This document shows, piece after piece, positions 34,166-43,787 of a DNA stretch of 64,000 nt. The position numbers and the translations under genes were made by a program. Position 1 is the first letter of the stretch. Each line of letters begins with the position of its first letter. The notes below the pieces were generated by a model. That model worked only from the letters and a program-made list of their open reading frames with translations, did not search any database and was not told the DNA's origin. Origin of the DNA: JAJFKB01 sp965230515 (GTDB lineage: Bacteria; Pseudomonadota; Gammaproteobacteria; Pseudomonadales; IMCC2047); NCBI GenBank assembly GCA_965230515.1, contig OZ246007.1, forward strand, positions 2,232,001 to 2,296,000. Direction: 5' to 3'.

Positions 34166-35587
34166 CTAGCCTACCAAACTCACACCGAAATATTTTAGTG
34201 AAACGGTGTTTACGAAAATAAGGGACAGGATTAGCGGGATAATAGTGCTCAGGGATAGATTGACATATCGTTCCAGTAGTGAGCCTTTGTAATTGGGGTC
34301 GCCGATTTCCAGCTCTTTATCAAAATTGGCCTTTTTCCATTTGTAGGTAACGAAGAGGCAAACGATCAATCCGTTTAGTGGCAGAATCGTCTCGTAGAAA
34401 ATGTCGATAGTGACATCGAAGAACGATTTATTTTGCCCGGCATAGCTCATGAATTCCGAGAGAAAACCAACCTTGCCGAATGAGAGAATGCAGCATAACG
34501 TCAGCAATCCGGCGCTGACACACAATATTATGAGGCTCTTGCTGCGACTGTAACAAAGTTCGTCCTGTAGCGTTGCCAGCGGTACCTGCATAATGGATAC
34601 CTGGGATGTCAGTGCGGCAAAAAAGACCAGCAGGAAGAACGCGCCGGCGACCAGGCTGGCTCCAAAATAGCCAATCGAGGCTTGCAGGGCGAGGAATATC
34701 TTGGGTAGAAAGCTAAATATCAAGGAGATCGAAGAGTCGGAAAGTTCGGCGGTATTGGTGTCCGGGTTAAACGAGAAAATAGCGGGGATAATAAGCAGTC
34801 CGGCGCAGAACGCGACACCGGTATCGGCTAGCGCGACCATTTTCCCGGATGAAGCGATGCTGTCACCCTTTTTCATATAGGAACCGTAGGTGATGAGGAT
34901 GCCCATGCCTAGCGATAGGGAGAAAAAGGCCTGACTTAATGCGCCGCTGACTACGGAGGGAGTGAGTTTGTCGATGTCCGGGACCAGGTAGTATTTGACC
35001 CCCGAGAATGCATTGTCGAGCGTAAGAACGAAGATCACTAATCCGATGAGCATGAATAAAAGCGCGGGCATCATTAGCTTGGCGCCCCGCTCGATGCCGT
35101 CGGCGACTCCCCGAAAGAGAATAAATACGATCAGGCTGGCCAGTACCACGAGATAGAGGTAGACCTGATTGCTGGTGATGAATTGTCCAAAATAATCTGC
35201 TTGTGCGAGTTTGTCGAGGTTGCCCGTTAGTGTGCCGACAAAATAACCCAGTATCCAAACAGTGATGACCATATAAAAAACCGCAATCATGAAAGGGGTG
35301 ATTACGGAAAGCCAGCCACCGGCTCGCCAGATCGGGTTGCTGGGGGCCAGTCGTTTATAGGCGCCAATCGGGTTGCGCTGGGTGTGCCGTCCGAGTGATA
35401 ACTCTGCCAGCATAACCGGAAGACAGATCAGAACGACAAATATGGCATACAGAATGAGAAAAGCTGCGCCGCCATTTTTTGTGGCGTTGACAGGGAATCC
35501 GACGAGATTCCCTATACCAACGGCGGATCCGGCTGCTGCAAGAATGAAGCCTAGCTTTGAGCCAAACTGTTCGCGATTGGCAGACAT
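34166..35587 (-). CDS. Neurotransmitter:sodium symporter (NSS) family transporter
   Basis: 473-residue Na+-coupled amino-acid or amine transporter of the LeuT fold. Family blocks are SKLGFILAAAGSAVGIGNLVGFP in helix 1, LAELSLGRHTQRNPIGAY after helix 2 and GALSQAFFSLSLGMGILITYGSY in helix 6. About eleven to twelve helices are present, ending with a short C-terminal tail. The substrate is not predictable from sequence. It sits between ratA and smpB, a place where these two are usually neighbours, so it is probably a later insertion into the ancestral order. Confidence 0.9.
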   Translation of the reverse strand: MSANREQFGSKLGFILAAAGSAVGIGNLVGFPVNATKNGGAAFLILYAIFVVLICLPVMLAELSLGRHTQRNPIGAYKRLAPSNPIWRAGGWLSVITPFMIAVFYMVITVWILGYFVGTLTGNLDKLAQADYFGQFITSNQVYLYLVVLASLIVFILFRGVADGIERGAKLMMPALLFMLIGLVIFVLTLDNAFSGVKYYLVPDIDKLTPSVVSGALSQAFFSLSLGMGILITYGSYMKKGDSIASSGKMVALADTGVAFCAGLLIIPAIFSFNPDTNTAELSDSSISLIFSFLPKIFLALQASIGYFGASLVAGAFFLLVFFAALTSQVSIMQVPLATLQDELCYSRSKSLIILCVSAGLLTLCCILSFGKVGFLSEFMSYAGQNKSFFDVTIDIFYETILPLNGLIVCLFVTYKWKKANFDKELEIGDPNYKGSLLERYVNLSLSTIIPLILSLIFVNTVSLKYFGVSLVG

Positions 35588-35768
35588 ATTTCCCCCATAA
35601 ATGAACTTTTTATTAGTGTTTTTCTATTTTTAACAAAGTGATAGTACCAATTTTATCTGATGCTGTCTTTGCTAATAATAGCGCCGTATTTGATGGCTGA
35701 AAGGTTGGCTTGATCCGGTCGAAGCACTACAATCCGTAACCTGTGAGAGTATCTAATCGGGAGAGAGT

Positions 35769-36200
35769 GTGGCAAAAATTCATCGCAGTGCGCTGGTTAT
35801 GCATTCAGCCAAGGCTATGTTTGATATTGTTAATGACGTAAGTGCTTATCCAAAGTTTTTGCCCTGGTGCAAGAGCACCCATTTGATCAGTCAAAGCCCT
35901 TCGGAGATGGTGGCGAGGGTCGATATCGCCAAGGGAAAACTGGGACATAAGTTTACCACCAGGAATCAACTGAGTGCGCATGAGCGAATTGATATGGAGT
36001 TGGTTGAAGGGCCTTTCAGGCACTTGCGGGGTATTTGGCAGTTTAAACCTTTGCATGACCATGCCTGCAAGGTTACTCTGGATCTGGATTTTGAGTTTTC
36101 CGGTAGACTGACGGCTATGGCGCTGGGGTCTATTTTTAACGAAGCGGCTAATACCATGGTTGATGCTTTTTGCCGACGAGCGAATGATATTTATGGATAA
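35769..36200 (+). CDS. ratA: RatA/COQ10-type START domain protein
   Basis: 143-residue SRPBCC/START protein (polyketide cyclase-like, coenzyme Q-binding type). Hallmarks are HRSALVMHSAKAMFDIVNDV, YPKFLPWCKSTHL, LVEGPFRHLRGIWQF and the terminal helix GSIFNEAANTMVDAFCRRA. In E. coli RatA has been described as an inhibitor of 70S ribosome association, and the yeast homologue COQ10 supports ubiquinone function. The start is GTG at 35769. It overlaps ratB by 8 nt. Confidence 0.9.
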   Translation: MAKIHRSALVMHSAKAMFDIVNDVSAYPKFLPWCKSTHLISQSPSEMVARVDIAKGKLGHKFTTRNQLSAHERIDMELVEGPFRHLRGIWQFKPLHDHACKVTLDLDFEFSGRLTAMALGSIFNEAANTMVDAFCRRANDIYG

Positions 36201-36510
36201 GATACAACAGATAATGGTCGAGCTGGCTTACGCGCTGCCCGATAAACAGATAATTATTCCTGTTAAAGTTGATGAAGGCACAACCGCCTATGATGCGGCG
36301 GTGCAATCGGGTATCACGGAGCAGTTTAATCAGATTGATCTGGAGCAGGATAAGATGGGCATTTTTGGGAAAATGCTTAAGGACCCCAGGAAGGAGCCGC
36401 TTAAGGCAGGAGATCGAGTGGAAATTTATAGGCCGCTGATTGTAGATCCGAAGGCTTCGCGTGCAGCACGGGCTGACAAGGCGAAACGGGAGAAGAAAAA
36501 CGCAGGCTGA
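36193..36510 (+). CDS. RnfH/RatB family protein
   Basis: About 105 residues with a ubiquitin-like beta-grasp fold. Family sequence includes VELAYALPDKQIIIPVKVDEGTTAYDA and DLEQDKMGIFGKMLKDPRKEPLKAGDRVEIYRPL. The ATG at 36193 aligns with family members and overlaps the ratA stop; ATGs at 36184 and 36160 are alternatives. It is the constant partner of ratA and is convergent with bamE. Function is uncertain. Confidence 0.88.
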   Translation: MDKIQQIMVELAYALPDKQIIIPVKVDEGTTAYDAAVQSGITEQFNQIDLEQDKMGIFGKMLKDPRKEPLKAGDRVEIYRPLIVDPKASRAARADKAKREKKNAG

Positions 36511-36533
36511 GCGGCGCCACCCACGCTCTCAGG

Positions 36534-36938
36534 TTATAGTGCCGTGTTGCTCGGCATGAAATCGCCCTCAAAATGACTCAGCAGTTCATTTTCAAAATAG
36601 AGCGATAGGCTCTCCTGTTGGCGAACCTTGCCGCCAGGCTGGAAGCTGTATACATAATCCCAGCGGTTTTGTTGAAAGCTGTCTTTGATCAATGGCGAAC
36701 CCATCACAAATTGCACCTGCCGTTTGGTCATCCCCGGTTTTAGCTGATCAACCATGTCCTGCGTAATGACGTTGCCCTGCTGGATGTCAATTTTGTAAAC
36801 ACCGGGGAATTTGTCTAACCGAAGCATGCTCAGTTTGGGCATCTTGGGTTTTGGCACTTTGGGAATGTATGAGCATGCCGAGATGCTGACCGTGGTCAGG
36901 GTTAAAAATAGAATAGCGAATTTAGCGGGTAATCTCAC
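36534..36938 (-). CDS. bamE: Outer-membrane assembly lipoprotein BamE (SmpA/OmlA)
   Basis: 134-residue lipoprotein with a signal sequence and lipobox SISAC (Cys at about 22). The BamE fold contains GVYKIDIQQGNVITQDMVDQ, LKPGMTKRQVQFVMGSPLIKD and RWDYVYSFQPGG. It is part of the BAM complex that inserts beta-barrel proteins in the outer membrane. It is divergent from fur (79 nt), the common gammaproteobacterial arrangement. Confidence 0.94.
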   Translation of the reverse strand: MRLPAKFAILFLTLTTVSISACSYIPKVPKPKMPKLSMLRLDKFPGVYKIDIQQGNVITQDMVDQLKPGMTKRQVQFVMGSPLIKDSFQQNRWDYVYSFQPGGKVRQQESLSLYFENELLSHFEGDFMPSNTAL

Positions 36939-37017
36939 GATAATGGTTCCATTTAATAGCTACTTAATAGGATAATGCTGTTCTCGACCTAAGCGCGAAG
37001 GGAGATAGTTTGAGAGT

Positions 37018-37431
37018 ATGTCGGAAGAAAATCAAGAGTTACGCAATGTAGGACTGAAAGTAACGGTTCCCCGAGTCAAGATTTTACAGCTACTTGAGGA
37101 GTCCAAGGTTCACCATCTGACTGCAGAGGACGTGTACAAGATGCTCCTGGAGGCGGGAGACGATGTGGGTTTGGCGACGGTTTATCGCGTGTTAACTCAG
37201 TTTGAGACTGCCGGATTGGTAAAACGCCATCATTTTGAAGGTGGGCGGTCTGTATTTGAGTTGAGTTCAAGCCATCACCACGATCATATGGTCTGTGTGA
37301 AATGCGGTAAGGTGCAGGAGTTCTATGATCCGCTTATCGAGGAGAGGCAGCAGCAGATTGCCGATGATGCGAAATTTCAGGTCACCGATCATAGCCACTA
37401 CATATACGGGCTTTGTGCTAACTGTCAGTAA
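37018..37431 (+). CDS. fur: Ferric uptake regulator
   Basis: 137-residue metal-dependent repressor. The winged-helix domain contains LKVTVPRVKILQLLE and DVGLATVYRVLTQFETAGLV. The dimerisation domain has the His cluster SSSHHHDHMVC, CVKCGKVQEF and a terminal CANC zinc site. Its operator type is present in this window at 6912-6934. No clear Fur box was seen in its own 79-nt upstream region. Confidence 0.96.
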   Translation: MSEENQELRNVGLKVTVPRVKILQLLEESKVHHLTAEDVYKMLLEAGDDVGLATVYRVLTQFETAGLVKRHHFEGGRSVFELSSSHHHDHMVCVKCGKVQEFYDPLIEERQQQIADDAKFQVTDHSHYIYGLCANCQ

Positions 37432-37446
37432 AGCTTTATTCAGGGG

Positions 37447-37469
37447 TGTTTTGTCGGTAGCGACAAATA
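37447..37469. terminator. Bidirectional terminator between fur and recN
   Basis: TTTGTCG / CGACAAA stem with GTAG loop, T-flanked on both sides, between the convergent stops. Confidence 0.55.
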
Positions 37470-37476
37470 GCGGGCA

Positions 37477-39162
37477 TTAATTCGCTTGAGTGTTTGCGAT
37501 CATCTCTGTGGCATGTGCGATAGTTTGATCCGTTAATTTCAAACCGCCCAGCATGCGCGCAACCTCCATAACCTTTTCATCTGCCGAGAGCGTGGCAACG
37601 CGAGAATCCGTAAAATCGTTTACGGTTTGTTTGGTCGCCGCGAGATGGTGATGTGCCTGGGCGGCCACCTGAGGCTGGTGGGTAACGCAAATAACTTGCC
37701 CTCTGGCTCCCAGCTTTCGTAATAATCGACCAACAACCTCAGCGGTTGCGCCACCAATACCTACGTCCACTTCGTCAAAAATCAGGGTTGCCGCGTTGGT
37801 TTTGTCCGCCAGAACTACCTGTATAGCCAGACTGATTCTTGATAACTCACCGCCCGACGCCACTTTTTGCAATGGTTTAGGTGCCTGGCCCGGGTTGGCG
37901 CTGACCAGAAACTCGACACTCTCTGCACCCTGGGCATTTGCTTCATTCTCGGAGAGCGGAGTTAATTGGGCAACAAAATTGCTGCCTTTCATCCCCATGG
38001 CTTCGAGGTGTGCAATAATCTTCGGGTTCAGTGATTTGGCAGCTTTCTCCCGTGCTGTCGACAGTTGACCTGCTTTCTCCTGGTAGGCATTTCTGGTGGT
38101 TTCGATATCCCGTTCAAGCTGCGCCACTGTGTCATCAAAATCTGCCATACCTCCCTGTTCTTTTTCCAGTTGCTGGCAGAGCGCGGGAAGCTCGGAAGGT
38201 TGTATGCGATGCTTGCGGGCAAGCTGGTGTGCGTCACTTAATCGCTGCTCTACCTGCAACTGACGTTCCGGATTGATCTCTATATGCTCTAGGTATTGGC
38301 GCAGGTTATCGCAGGCTTCCTGGATCTGAATGTGCGCGCTTTGCAGTAGCTCTATGCTGCTGCCCTGCTGGTTCTGTGGAATGCTTAGCTGTTGCGCCTG
38401 ATTAATGGCCGATGAAAGTTGCGATAGGCAGCCGCCGGATAGATCGTGTGAACTATCGTCACCGCACAGGGCCATCACTTTTTGACCGGTACTCAAAATC
38501 TGCTCGGCGTTGGCCAGCGTTACCTGCTCCTGTTCCAGTGCCTCGAGCTCATTTTCCATTAGATTGAGACAGTGAAGCTCTTCGAGCTGGAAGCGAATCA
38601 ACTCCTGTTGATCCCTCCGCTGTTGAGCGCTGCTAATTAAATGATTGTATTGCGTCAGCAGCGATTGCCAGTCCTGGTGGCAGGTCGCCACCTCCTGTGC
38701 CAGCTCTGTGGCTTCGGCGTAGGCATCCAGCAAGTGGCGGTGAGCCTGTTTGCTCATCAATGACTGATGTTCGTGCTGACTGTGAATGTCGAGCAGCGAT
38801 TCACCCAGCTCCCGCATCTGCGATAACGTTACCGGTCGATCATTAATAAAAGCCCTGGAGCGGCCATCAGTTGCGAGCGAGCGTCTGATGATACACTCCT
38901 CCGTCGCCAGGTCGCGTTCTTTGAGCCATTGGCAGGCTTCACTATTTTGGCTGATATCAAAAGCTGCACAAATTTCAGCTCTATCCTCTCCGTCCCTTAT
39001 GACGCTGTTGTCTGCTCGATCACCTAGTATCAGGCTTAATGCGTCAACCATGATCGATTTCCCGGCACCTGTTTCACCGGTTATAGCGGTGAGACCACTG
39101 TCCAGCTCGATGTCGAGTGAGTTGACGACGGCAAAGTTGTTGATTAACAGCTGTGTAAGCAC
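37477..39162 (-). CDS. recN: DNA repair protein RecN
   Basis: 561-residue SMC-like ATPase for double-strand-break repair. Walker A is TGETGAGKSIMVDAL near residue 30-40. Long coiled-coil segments cover about 160-370, and the C-terminal signature and Walker B are SGGELSRISLAIQ and TLIFDEVDVGIGGATAE. Length is typical. No convincing LexA box was seen in the first 60 nt upstream. Confidence 0.95.
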   Translation of the reverse strand: MLTQLLINNFAVVNSLDIELDSGLTAITGETGAGKSIMVDALSLILGDRADNSVIRDGEDRAEICAAFDISQNSEACQWLKERDLATEECIIRRSLATDGRSRAFINDRPVTLSQMRELGESLLDIHSQHEHQSLMSKQAHRHLLDAYAEATELAQEVATCHQDWQSLLTQYNHLISSAQQRRDQQELIRFQLEELHCLNLMENELEALEQEQVTLANAEQILSTGQKVMALCGDDSSHDLSGGCLSQLSSAINQAQQLSIPQNQQGSSIELLQSAHIQIQEACDNLRQYLEHIEINPERQLQVEQRLSDAHQLARKHRIQPSELPALCQQLEKEQGGMADFDDTVAQLERDIETTRNAYQEKAGQLSTAREKAAKSLNPKIIAHLEAMGMKGSNFVAQLTPLSENEANAQGAESVEFLVSANPGQAPKPLQKVASGGELSRISLAIQVVLADKTNAATLIFDEVDVGIGGATAEVVGRLLRKLGARGQVICVTHQPQVAAQAHHHLAATKQTVNDFTDSRVATLSADEKVMEVARMLGGLKLTDQTIAHATEMIANTQAN

Positions 39163-39374
39163 TGGATTCCGGTTATTTTCAAATTAAAATTCAGATAGCG
39201 AATAAAAGCCCGCTGCCAATAACGGCGATTAGCAGGCGCACAGGTAACTTTATAAGTTAATTGTCCTATAGTTGGCAATAGCTGAAGTAGGGGTGGGTGC
39301 CAAAAGAATCGCAGTTTTAAAAATACAGTGGCGCGTTGGGTTCAAATTGAGCAGTGTCTGGTAGCCATAAAAAA

Positions 39375-39493
39375 ACAGAAAAATAGAGGGAAACTTCCTT
39401 GTCATTGACATCCCTGTCAGTGATTCGTCTGTATATCAAGGCTACCTGTTCTGGGGAGAATGGGATAGCGCTTGGAGCCCTCTATTTTTCTGT
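39375..39493 (-). ncRNA. Candidate small RNA or mobile hairpin with 16-bp closing stem
   Basis: ACAGAAAAATAGAGGG (39375-39390) and CCCTCTATTTTTCTGT (39478-39493) are perfect inverted repeats enclosing 87 nt. On the minus strand the stem is followed by seven T residues, as for a terminated transcript; a MITE-like element is the alternative. It sits in the 574-nt gap between recN and grpE, where no protein gene is supported. Confidence 0.35.
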
Positions 39494-39653
39494 AATGACG
39501 CAGATTTAAATATACTCATTTAAAAGTGTGTTCGATATAGTCCTGATGGGTGAAGGACCAGTCGGGTTGCTAATACTAAAGTTGTAGGAGTTTTGCTATA
39601 AACAGCAGAAGTATGCATGTGGCGGGTTGTCTGCGAATTATTTTGCAGCATAT

Positions 39654-39682
39654 CTTGAATCAAGGCCAGCTGACCCCCATAT
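39654..39682 (+). promoter_or_regulatory. Sigma-32 heat-shock promoter of grpE-dnaK-dnaJ
   Basis: CTTGAA (39654-39659), a 15-nt spacer and CCCCATAT (39675-39682), nearly ideal for RpoH, about 55 nt before the grpE start. Confidence 0.8.
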
Positions 39683-39736
39683 AGCAAGGCGCATCTTCAC
39701 GTTAACAGAGCACGTTATACCGGAGGTTAATCAACA

Positions 39737-40378
39737 ATGGCGGAAAAAGATACGATGCCTGAGCAGGACAGCAAAACAGAGCAGCAAGAGCAGGCTTCAG
39801 TGGAAGAGGTCCAGAAATCGGATTTGTTGGAAGAGTCTGATGGGGAATCAGCTGGCGGCGAAAATCAGGATCTCGCGGCGGAACTGGAGAAGGCGCTGCA
39901 ACAGGTGGAAGAGCAAAAAGATATGGCGCTCAGGTCTCAAGCCGAGCTGCAGAATATAAGACGGCGCGCCGAGCGTGATGTGGAGCATGCGCACAAGTTT
40001 GGTTTGGAAAAAATGGTCCAGGAACTGTTGCCGGTGGTGGACAATCTGGAGCGTGCGCTGGAGGTATCCGGTGACGATAACGAATTTGTAAAAGCGTTGC
40101 GTGAAGGGGTAGAACTGACGCTGGGTATGTTCGTTAAAGCGTTGTCCCAATTTAAGGTGGAAGCAGTCAGTCCGGAGGGCGAGCCTTTTGATCCGGCACT
40201 TCATCAAGCGGTATCAATGGTGGAGCAGGATCAGATGGAGCCGAATACCGTGGTCAGTGTTATGCAAAAGGGATACACCCTGCACGGCCGAATTGTGAGG
40301 CCGGCGATGGTGGTGGTTTCCAAGGCGGGAGAAAAAAATGTGCCAAAAGATACGCCAAAAATAGATGAACAGGCTTGA
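39737..40378 (+). CDS. grpE: Nucleotide exchange factor GrpE
   Basis: 213-residue DnaK co-chaperone. Acidic, glutamine-rich N-terminal tail, long helix (ELEKALQQVEEQKDMALRSQAELQNIRRRAERD), then the beta domain with GEPFDPALHQAVSMVE and GYTLHGRIVRPAMVVVSK. GGAGG lies nine bases before the ATG. A sigma-32 promoter heads the unit. Confidence 0.95.
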   Translation: MAEKDTMPEQDSKTEQQEQASVEEVQKSDLLEESDGESAGGENQDLAAELEKALQQVEEQKDMALRSQAELQNIRRRAERDVEHAHKFGLEKMVQELLPVVDNLERALEVSGDDNEFVKALREGVELTLGMFVKALSQFKVEAVSPEGEPFDPALHQAVSMVEQDQMEPNTVVSVMQKGYTLHGRIVRPAMVVVSKAGEKNVPKDTPKIDEQA

Positions 40379-40496
40379 AAACAAGCAATTAGTGCCAATA
40401 TTAGTGGTTAATCGAGAATGTTGAGAGGTTCGCGCATTAGGTCAAACCAAACCGGTGCGGATCATAGAAAGTTGAATTGAATGCGGAGTAAAGATA

Positions 40497-42422
40497 ATGG
40501 GTAAGATTATCGGAATTGACTTGGGTACCACCAACTCATGTGTGGCGGTTATGGAGACCGACAAACCTAAGGTTATAGAGAATGCAGAGGGTGATCGAAC
40601 TACACCTTCAATTGTCGCCTTTACTGAAGAGGGTGAGATTCTGGTCGGCCAGCCAGCAAAACGTCAGGCGGTTACCAATCCGACAAATACCTTGTTCGCC
40701 ATCAAACGTTTGATAGGCCGTCGCTTTGATGACGATGTGGTGCAAAAGGATATCAAAATGGTTCCTTACACCATTTCGGCTGCCGATAATGGTGATGCCT
40801 GGGTGGAAGTGAAGGGAGAACAAAAAGCGCCGCCACAGATTTCTGCCGAAGTTCTGAAGAAGATGAAGAAAACGGCTGAGGATTATCTGGGTGAAGCGGT
40901 TACCGAAGCGGTCATTACCGTGCCTGCCTATTTTAATGATTCACAGCGTCAGGCGACCAAAGATGCAGGGCGCATTGCCGGTCTGGAAGTTAAACGCATT
41001 ATTAACGAGCCTACAGCGGCAGCGCTGGCTTATGGAATGGATAAGCAGCGCGGTGATTCCACGGTGGCAGTGTTTGACCTTGGTGGTGGTACCTTCGACA
41101 TCTCTATTATCGAGATTGCAGAAGTGGATGGGGAGCATCAGTTTGAAGTGCTCTCGACCAATGGTGACACCTTCCTCGGTGGTGAAGATTTTGATTTACG
41201 TCTGATTGATTATCTGGCCGATGAGTTCAAGAAAGAAAACGGCATTGATCTGCATAATGACCCGTTGGCATTGCAACGTTTGAAAGATGCTGCCGAGAAG
41301 GCAAAAATAGAGCTGTCCAGCAGTCAGCAGACAGATGTGAATCTGCCATACGTAACGGCAGATGCCAGTGGTCCGAAGCACTTGAACGTCAAGATCACCC
41401 GCGCAAAATTTGAGTCGCTGGTGGAGGATCTGGTCGAGCGCACGCTCGCGCCAGTGCAGACAGCACTGAAAGATGCCGGCTTGGGTGCATCCGATATTAC
41501 AGATGTGATTTTGGTGGGCGGGCAAACCCGCATGCCGCTGGTGCAGGATAAAGTGAAAAACTTCTTCGGCAAGGAAGCGCGTAAAGATGTGAACCCGGAT
41601 GAGGCGGTTGCTGTGGGTGCTGCTATTCAGGCGGCGGTATTGTCGGGTGATGTGAAAGACGTGTTGTTGCTTGATGTCACCCCGCTGTCGCTGGGTATTG
41701 AAACTTTGGGTGGTGTGATGACACCCCTGATTGAAAAGAACACCACCATTCCGACCAAGAAAACACAGGTGTTTTCTACAGCGGATGATAATCAGTCGGC
41801 AGTGACTATCCATGTCCTGCAGGGCGAACGTAAGCAGGCTACGCAGAACAAGTCGCTGGGTCGCTTTGACCTTGCTGATATTCCACCAGCGCCCCGTGGT
41901 TTGCCTCAGATTGAGGTTGCATTTGATCTGGATGCAAATGGTATTTTGAACGTAAGCGCCAAAGACAAGGCGACCGGCAAGGAGCAATCCATTGTAATCA
42001 AAGCCTCCAGTGGTTTGTCAGATGATGAAATTGATGCAATGGTTCAGGATGCCGAGGCTAATGCTGAGGAAGATCGCAAGTTTGAAGAGCTGGTGTCAGC
42101 GCGTAATCAGGCGGATGGTTTGGTCCATGCGACCCGTAAAACGCTTGAGGAAGCTGGTGATAAAGCAAGCGCTGAAGAGAAAGAGGCTATAGAAAAAGCT
42201 ATAGAAGAGGTCGAGGCTGCGCTGAAATCTGATGACAAGGATGAAATAGAAGCGAAGACGAAAGCGCTGACTGAGGCTTCCGGTAATTTGGCACAAAAGC
42301 TTTATGCAGAGCAGGCGCAGGCAGAGGCGCAGGCCCAGGAAACTGGCGCGACAGGAGAAGAATCGCCCGCGGAAGATGACGCTGTTGATGCAGAGTTTGA
42401 GGAAGTGAAAGACGATAAATAA
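40497..42422 (+). CDS. dnaK: Chaperone DnaK (Hsp70)
   Basis: 641-residue Hsp70. Phosphate-1 motif GIDLGTTNS at the N-terminus, VPAYFNDSQRQATKDAG, AVFDLGGGTFDIS, VGGQTRMP, the linker VLLLDVTPLSLGIE, the substrate-binding domain and an acidic EEVKDDK-type C-terminus. It lies 118 nt after grpE and 119 nt before dnaJ. Confidence 0.98.
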   Translation: MGKIIGIDLGTTNSCVAVMETDKPKVIENAEGDRTTPSIVAFTEEGEILVGQPAKRQAVTNPTNTLFAIKRLIGRRFDDDVVQKDIKMVPYTISAADNGDAWVEVKGEQKAPPQISAEVLKKMKKTAEDYLGEAVTEAVITVPAYFNDSQRQATKDAGRIAGLEVKRIINEPTAAALAYGMDKQRGDSTVAVFDLGGGTFDISIIEIAEVDGEHQFEVLSTNGDTFLGGEDFDLRLIDYLADEFKKENGIDLHNDPLALQRLKDAAEKAKIELSSSQQTDVNLPYVTADASGPKHLNVKITRAKFESLVEDLVERTLAPVQTALKDAGLGASDITDVILVGGQTRMPLVQDKVKNFFGKEARKDVNPDEAVAVGAAIQAAVLSGDVKDVLLLDVTPLSLGIETLGGVMTPLIEKNTTIPTKKTQVFSTADDNQSAVTIHVLQGERKQATQNKSLGRFDLADIPPAPRGLPQIEVAFDLDANGILNVSAKDKATGKEQSIVIKASSGLSDDEIDAMVQDAEANAEEDRKFEELVSARNQADGLVHATRKTLEEAGDKASAEEKEAIEKAIEEVEAALKSDDKDEIEAKTKALTEASGNLAQKLYAEQAQAEAQAQETGATGEESPAEDDAVDAEFEEVKDDK

Positions 42423-42476
42423 TCGTCAATTCACAAGCCTGAGTGCCTGATTTCAGGTAGTCAGGTAATACAGATT

Positions 42477-42513
42477 AAAGCGCGGCGTCCGCTTATTGGG
42501 GCTCCGCGCTTTT
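42477..42513 (+). terminator. Stem-loop between dnaK and dnaJ
   Basis: AAAGCGCGG / CCGCGCTTT, 9-bp stem with an 18-nt loop followed by T. Probably a partial terminator reducing dnaJ relative to dnaK. Confidence 0.6.
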
Positions 42514-42541
42514 GCACGATAAAAAGGTAGATAAACCCCCC

Positions 42542-43675
42542 ATGTCAAAACGCGATTACTATGAAGTGCTCGGCGTATCACGTGACGTCAGCGAAAAAGA
42601 CATTAAGAAAGCTTATCGCCGATTGGCTATGAAGTATCATCCGGACAGGAATCCTGATGATAGCAGTGCTGAGGCGAAGTTTAAGGAGGTCAGTGAGGCC
42701 TACGAAGTGCTCTCGGATGCTGAAAAGAGAGCCGCGTATGACCAGTTTGGACATGCCGGCGTTGATAACAGTGCCGGAGGCGGAGGTTTTCAAGGCGGGT
42801 CAGGTAATTTTAGTGACATCTTCGGAGACGTATTCGGGGATATCTTTGGTGGTAGCGGCCGTGGCGGTCGCAGTCATGTTCAGCGAGGCGCGGATCTGCG
42901 CTATAACCTGGAACTGGATCTGGAGGATGCGGTAAAGGGTGCGTCCGTTAAAATTCGAGTGCCGACGCAAATAGGCTGTAAGGAGTGCGGTGGTTCAGGT
43001 GCGAAAAAAGGAACAGCACCAACTGACTGCACAACCTGTGGTGGAGCAGGTCAGGTCAGAATGCAGCAGGGTTTTTTCTCGGTGCAACAAACCTGTCCGC
43101 GTTGTCACGGTCAGGGCAAGATGATCAAAGATCCCTGTCATGTATGTCATGGTGCGGGGCGTACTGAAGAGTACAAGAACCTGTCTGTGAAGGTGTCAGC
43201 CGGAGTTGATAACGGTGATCGAATACGTTTGTCGGGTGAAGGTGAAGCTGGCATGCATGGTGGCCCAACGGGGGACCTGTATGTGCAAATCGCGGTGCGT
43301 CCTCATAAAATATTCACTCGCGAAGATGCTAATCTCTATTGTGAAGTGCCGATCAGCTTCGCGGATGCCGCTCTGGGTGGCGAGCTTGAGGTGCCGACAC
43401 TCGATGGTCGGGTGAAGCTCAAGGTGCCGCCGGAAACGCAGTCTGGTAAGCTGTTCAGAATGCGCGGTAAAGGTGTCGCGCCGGTAAGAGGTGGTTCGGT
43501 GGGTGACCTGTTATGCCGAGTGTATGTTGAGACACCTGTGAAGCTTACCGGTGAGCAGAAAGATCTGTTACGCCAGTTCCAGCAGACTTTAGAGAAGGGT
43601 GGTAATAAGCAATCCCCTAAAAAGTCCAATTGGTTTGAGGGTGTAAAGAGCTTTTTTGACGATATGAAGCTGTGA
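42542..43675 (+). CDS. dnaJ: Chaperone DnaJ (Hsp40)
   Basis: 377 residues from the ATG at 42542 (MSKRDYYEVLG). J domain with HPD motif, Gly/Phe-rich linker (GGGGFQGGSGNFSDIF), and four CxxCxGxG zinc repeats between about 145 and 205. C-terminal substrate-binding domains follow. Upstream in-frame start at 42512 is unlikely. Confidence 0.97.
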   Translation: MSKRDYYEVLGVSRDVSEKDIKKAYRRLAMKYHPDRNPDDSSAEAKFKEVSEAYEVLSDAEKRAAYDQFGHAGVDNSAGGGGFQGGSGNFSDIFGDVFGDIFGGSGRGGRSHVQRGADLRYNLELDLEDAVKGASVKIRVPTQIGCKECGGSGAKKGTAPTDCTTCGGAGQVRMQQGFFSVQQTCPRCHGQGKMIKDPCHVCHGAGRTEEYKNLSVKVSAGVDNGDRIRLSGEGEAGMHGGPTGDLYVQIAVRPHKIFTREDANLYCEVPISFADAALGGELEVPTLDGRVKLKVPPETQSGKLFRMRGKGVAPVRGGSVGDLLCRVYVETPVKLTGEQKDLLRQFQQTLEKGGNKQSPKKSNWFEGVKSFFDDMKL

Positions 43676-43787
43676 TTCGTATACAGAAAACAAATTGATC
43701 GATAACGTAGGGTGAAATTGATGAGCTATCGGCCGCACCCGCGTTGTTGAAAGCAGGGGATTGCCTGCAAAGATTGAAGAGACCTTT

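Noticed and set aside
37018..37100. Fur autoregulatory site before fur
   Set aside because: The 79-nt upstream spacer contains no sequence close to the Fur core.
39163..39230. LexA box before recN
   Set aside because: No CTG-N10-CAG with the expected AT core was found close to the start.
39375..39493. 4.5S (SRP) RNA or 6S RNA at this inverted repeat
   Set aside because: The SRP GGAAG/GNAR tetraloop region and the 6S open-complex bulge are not found.
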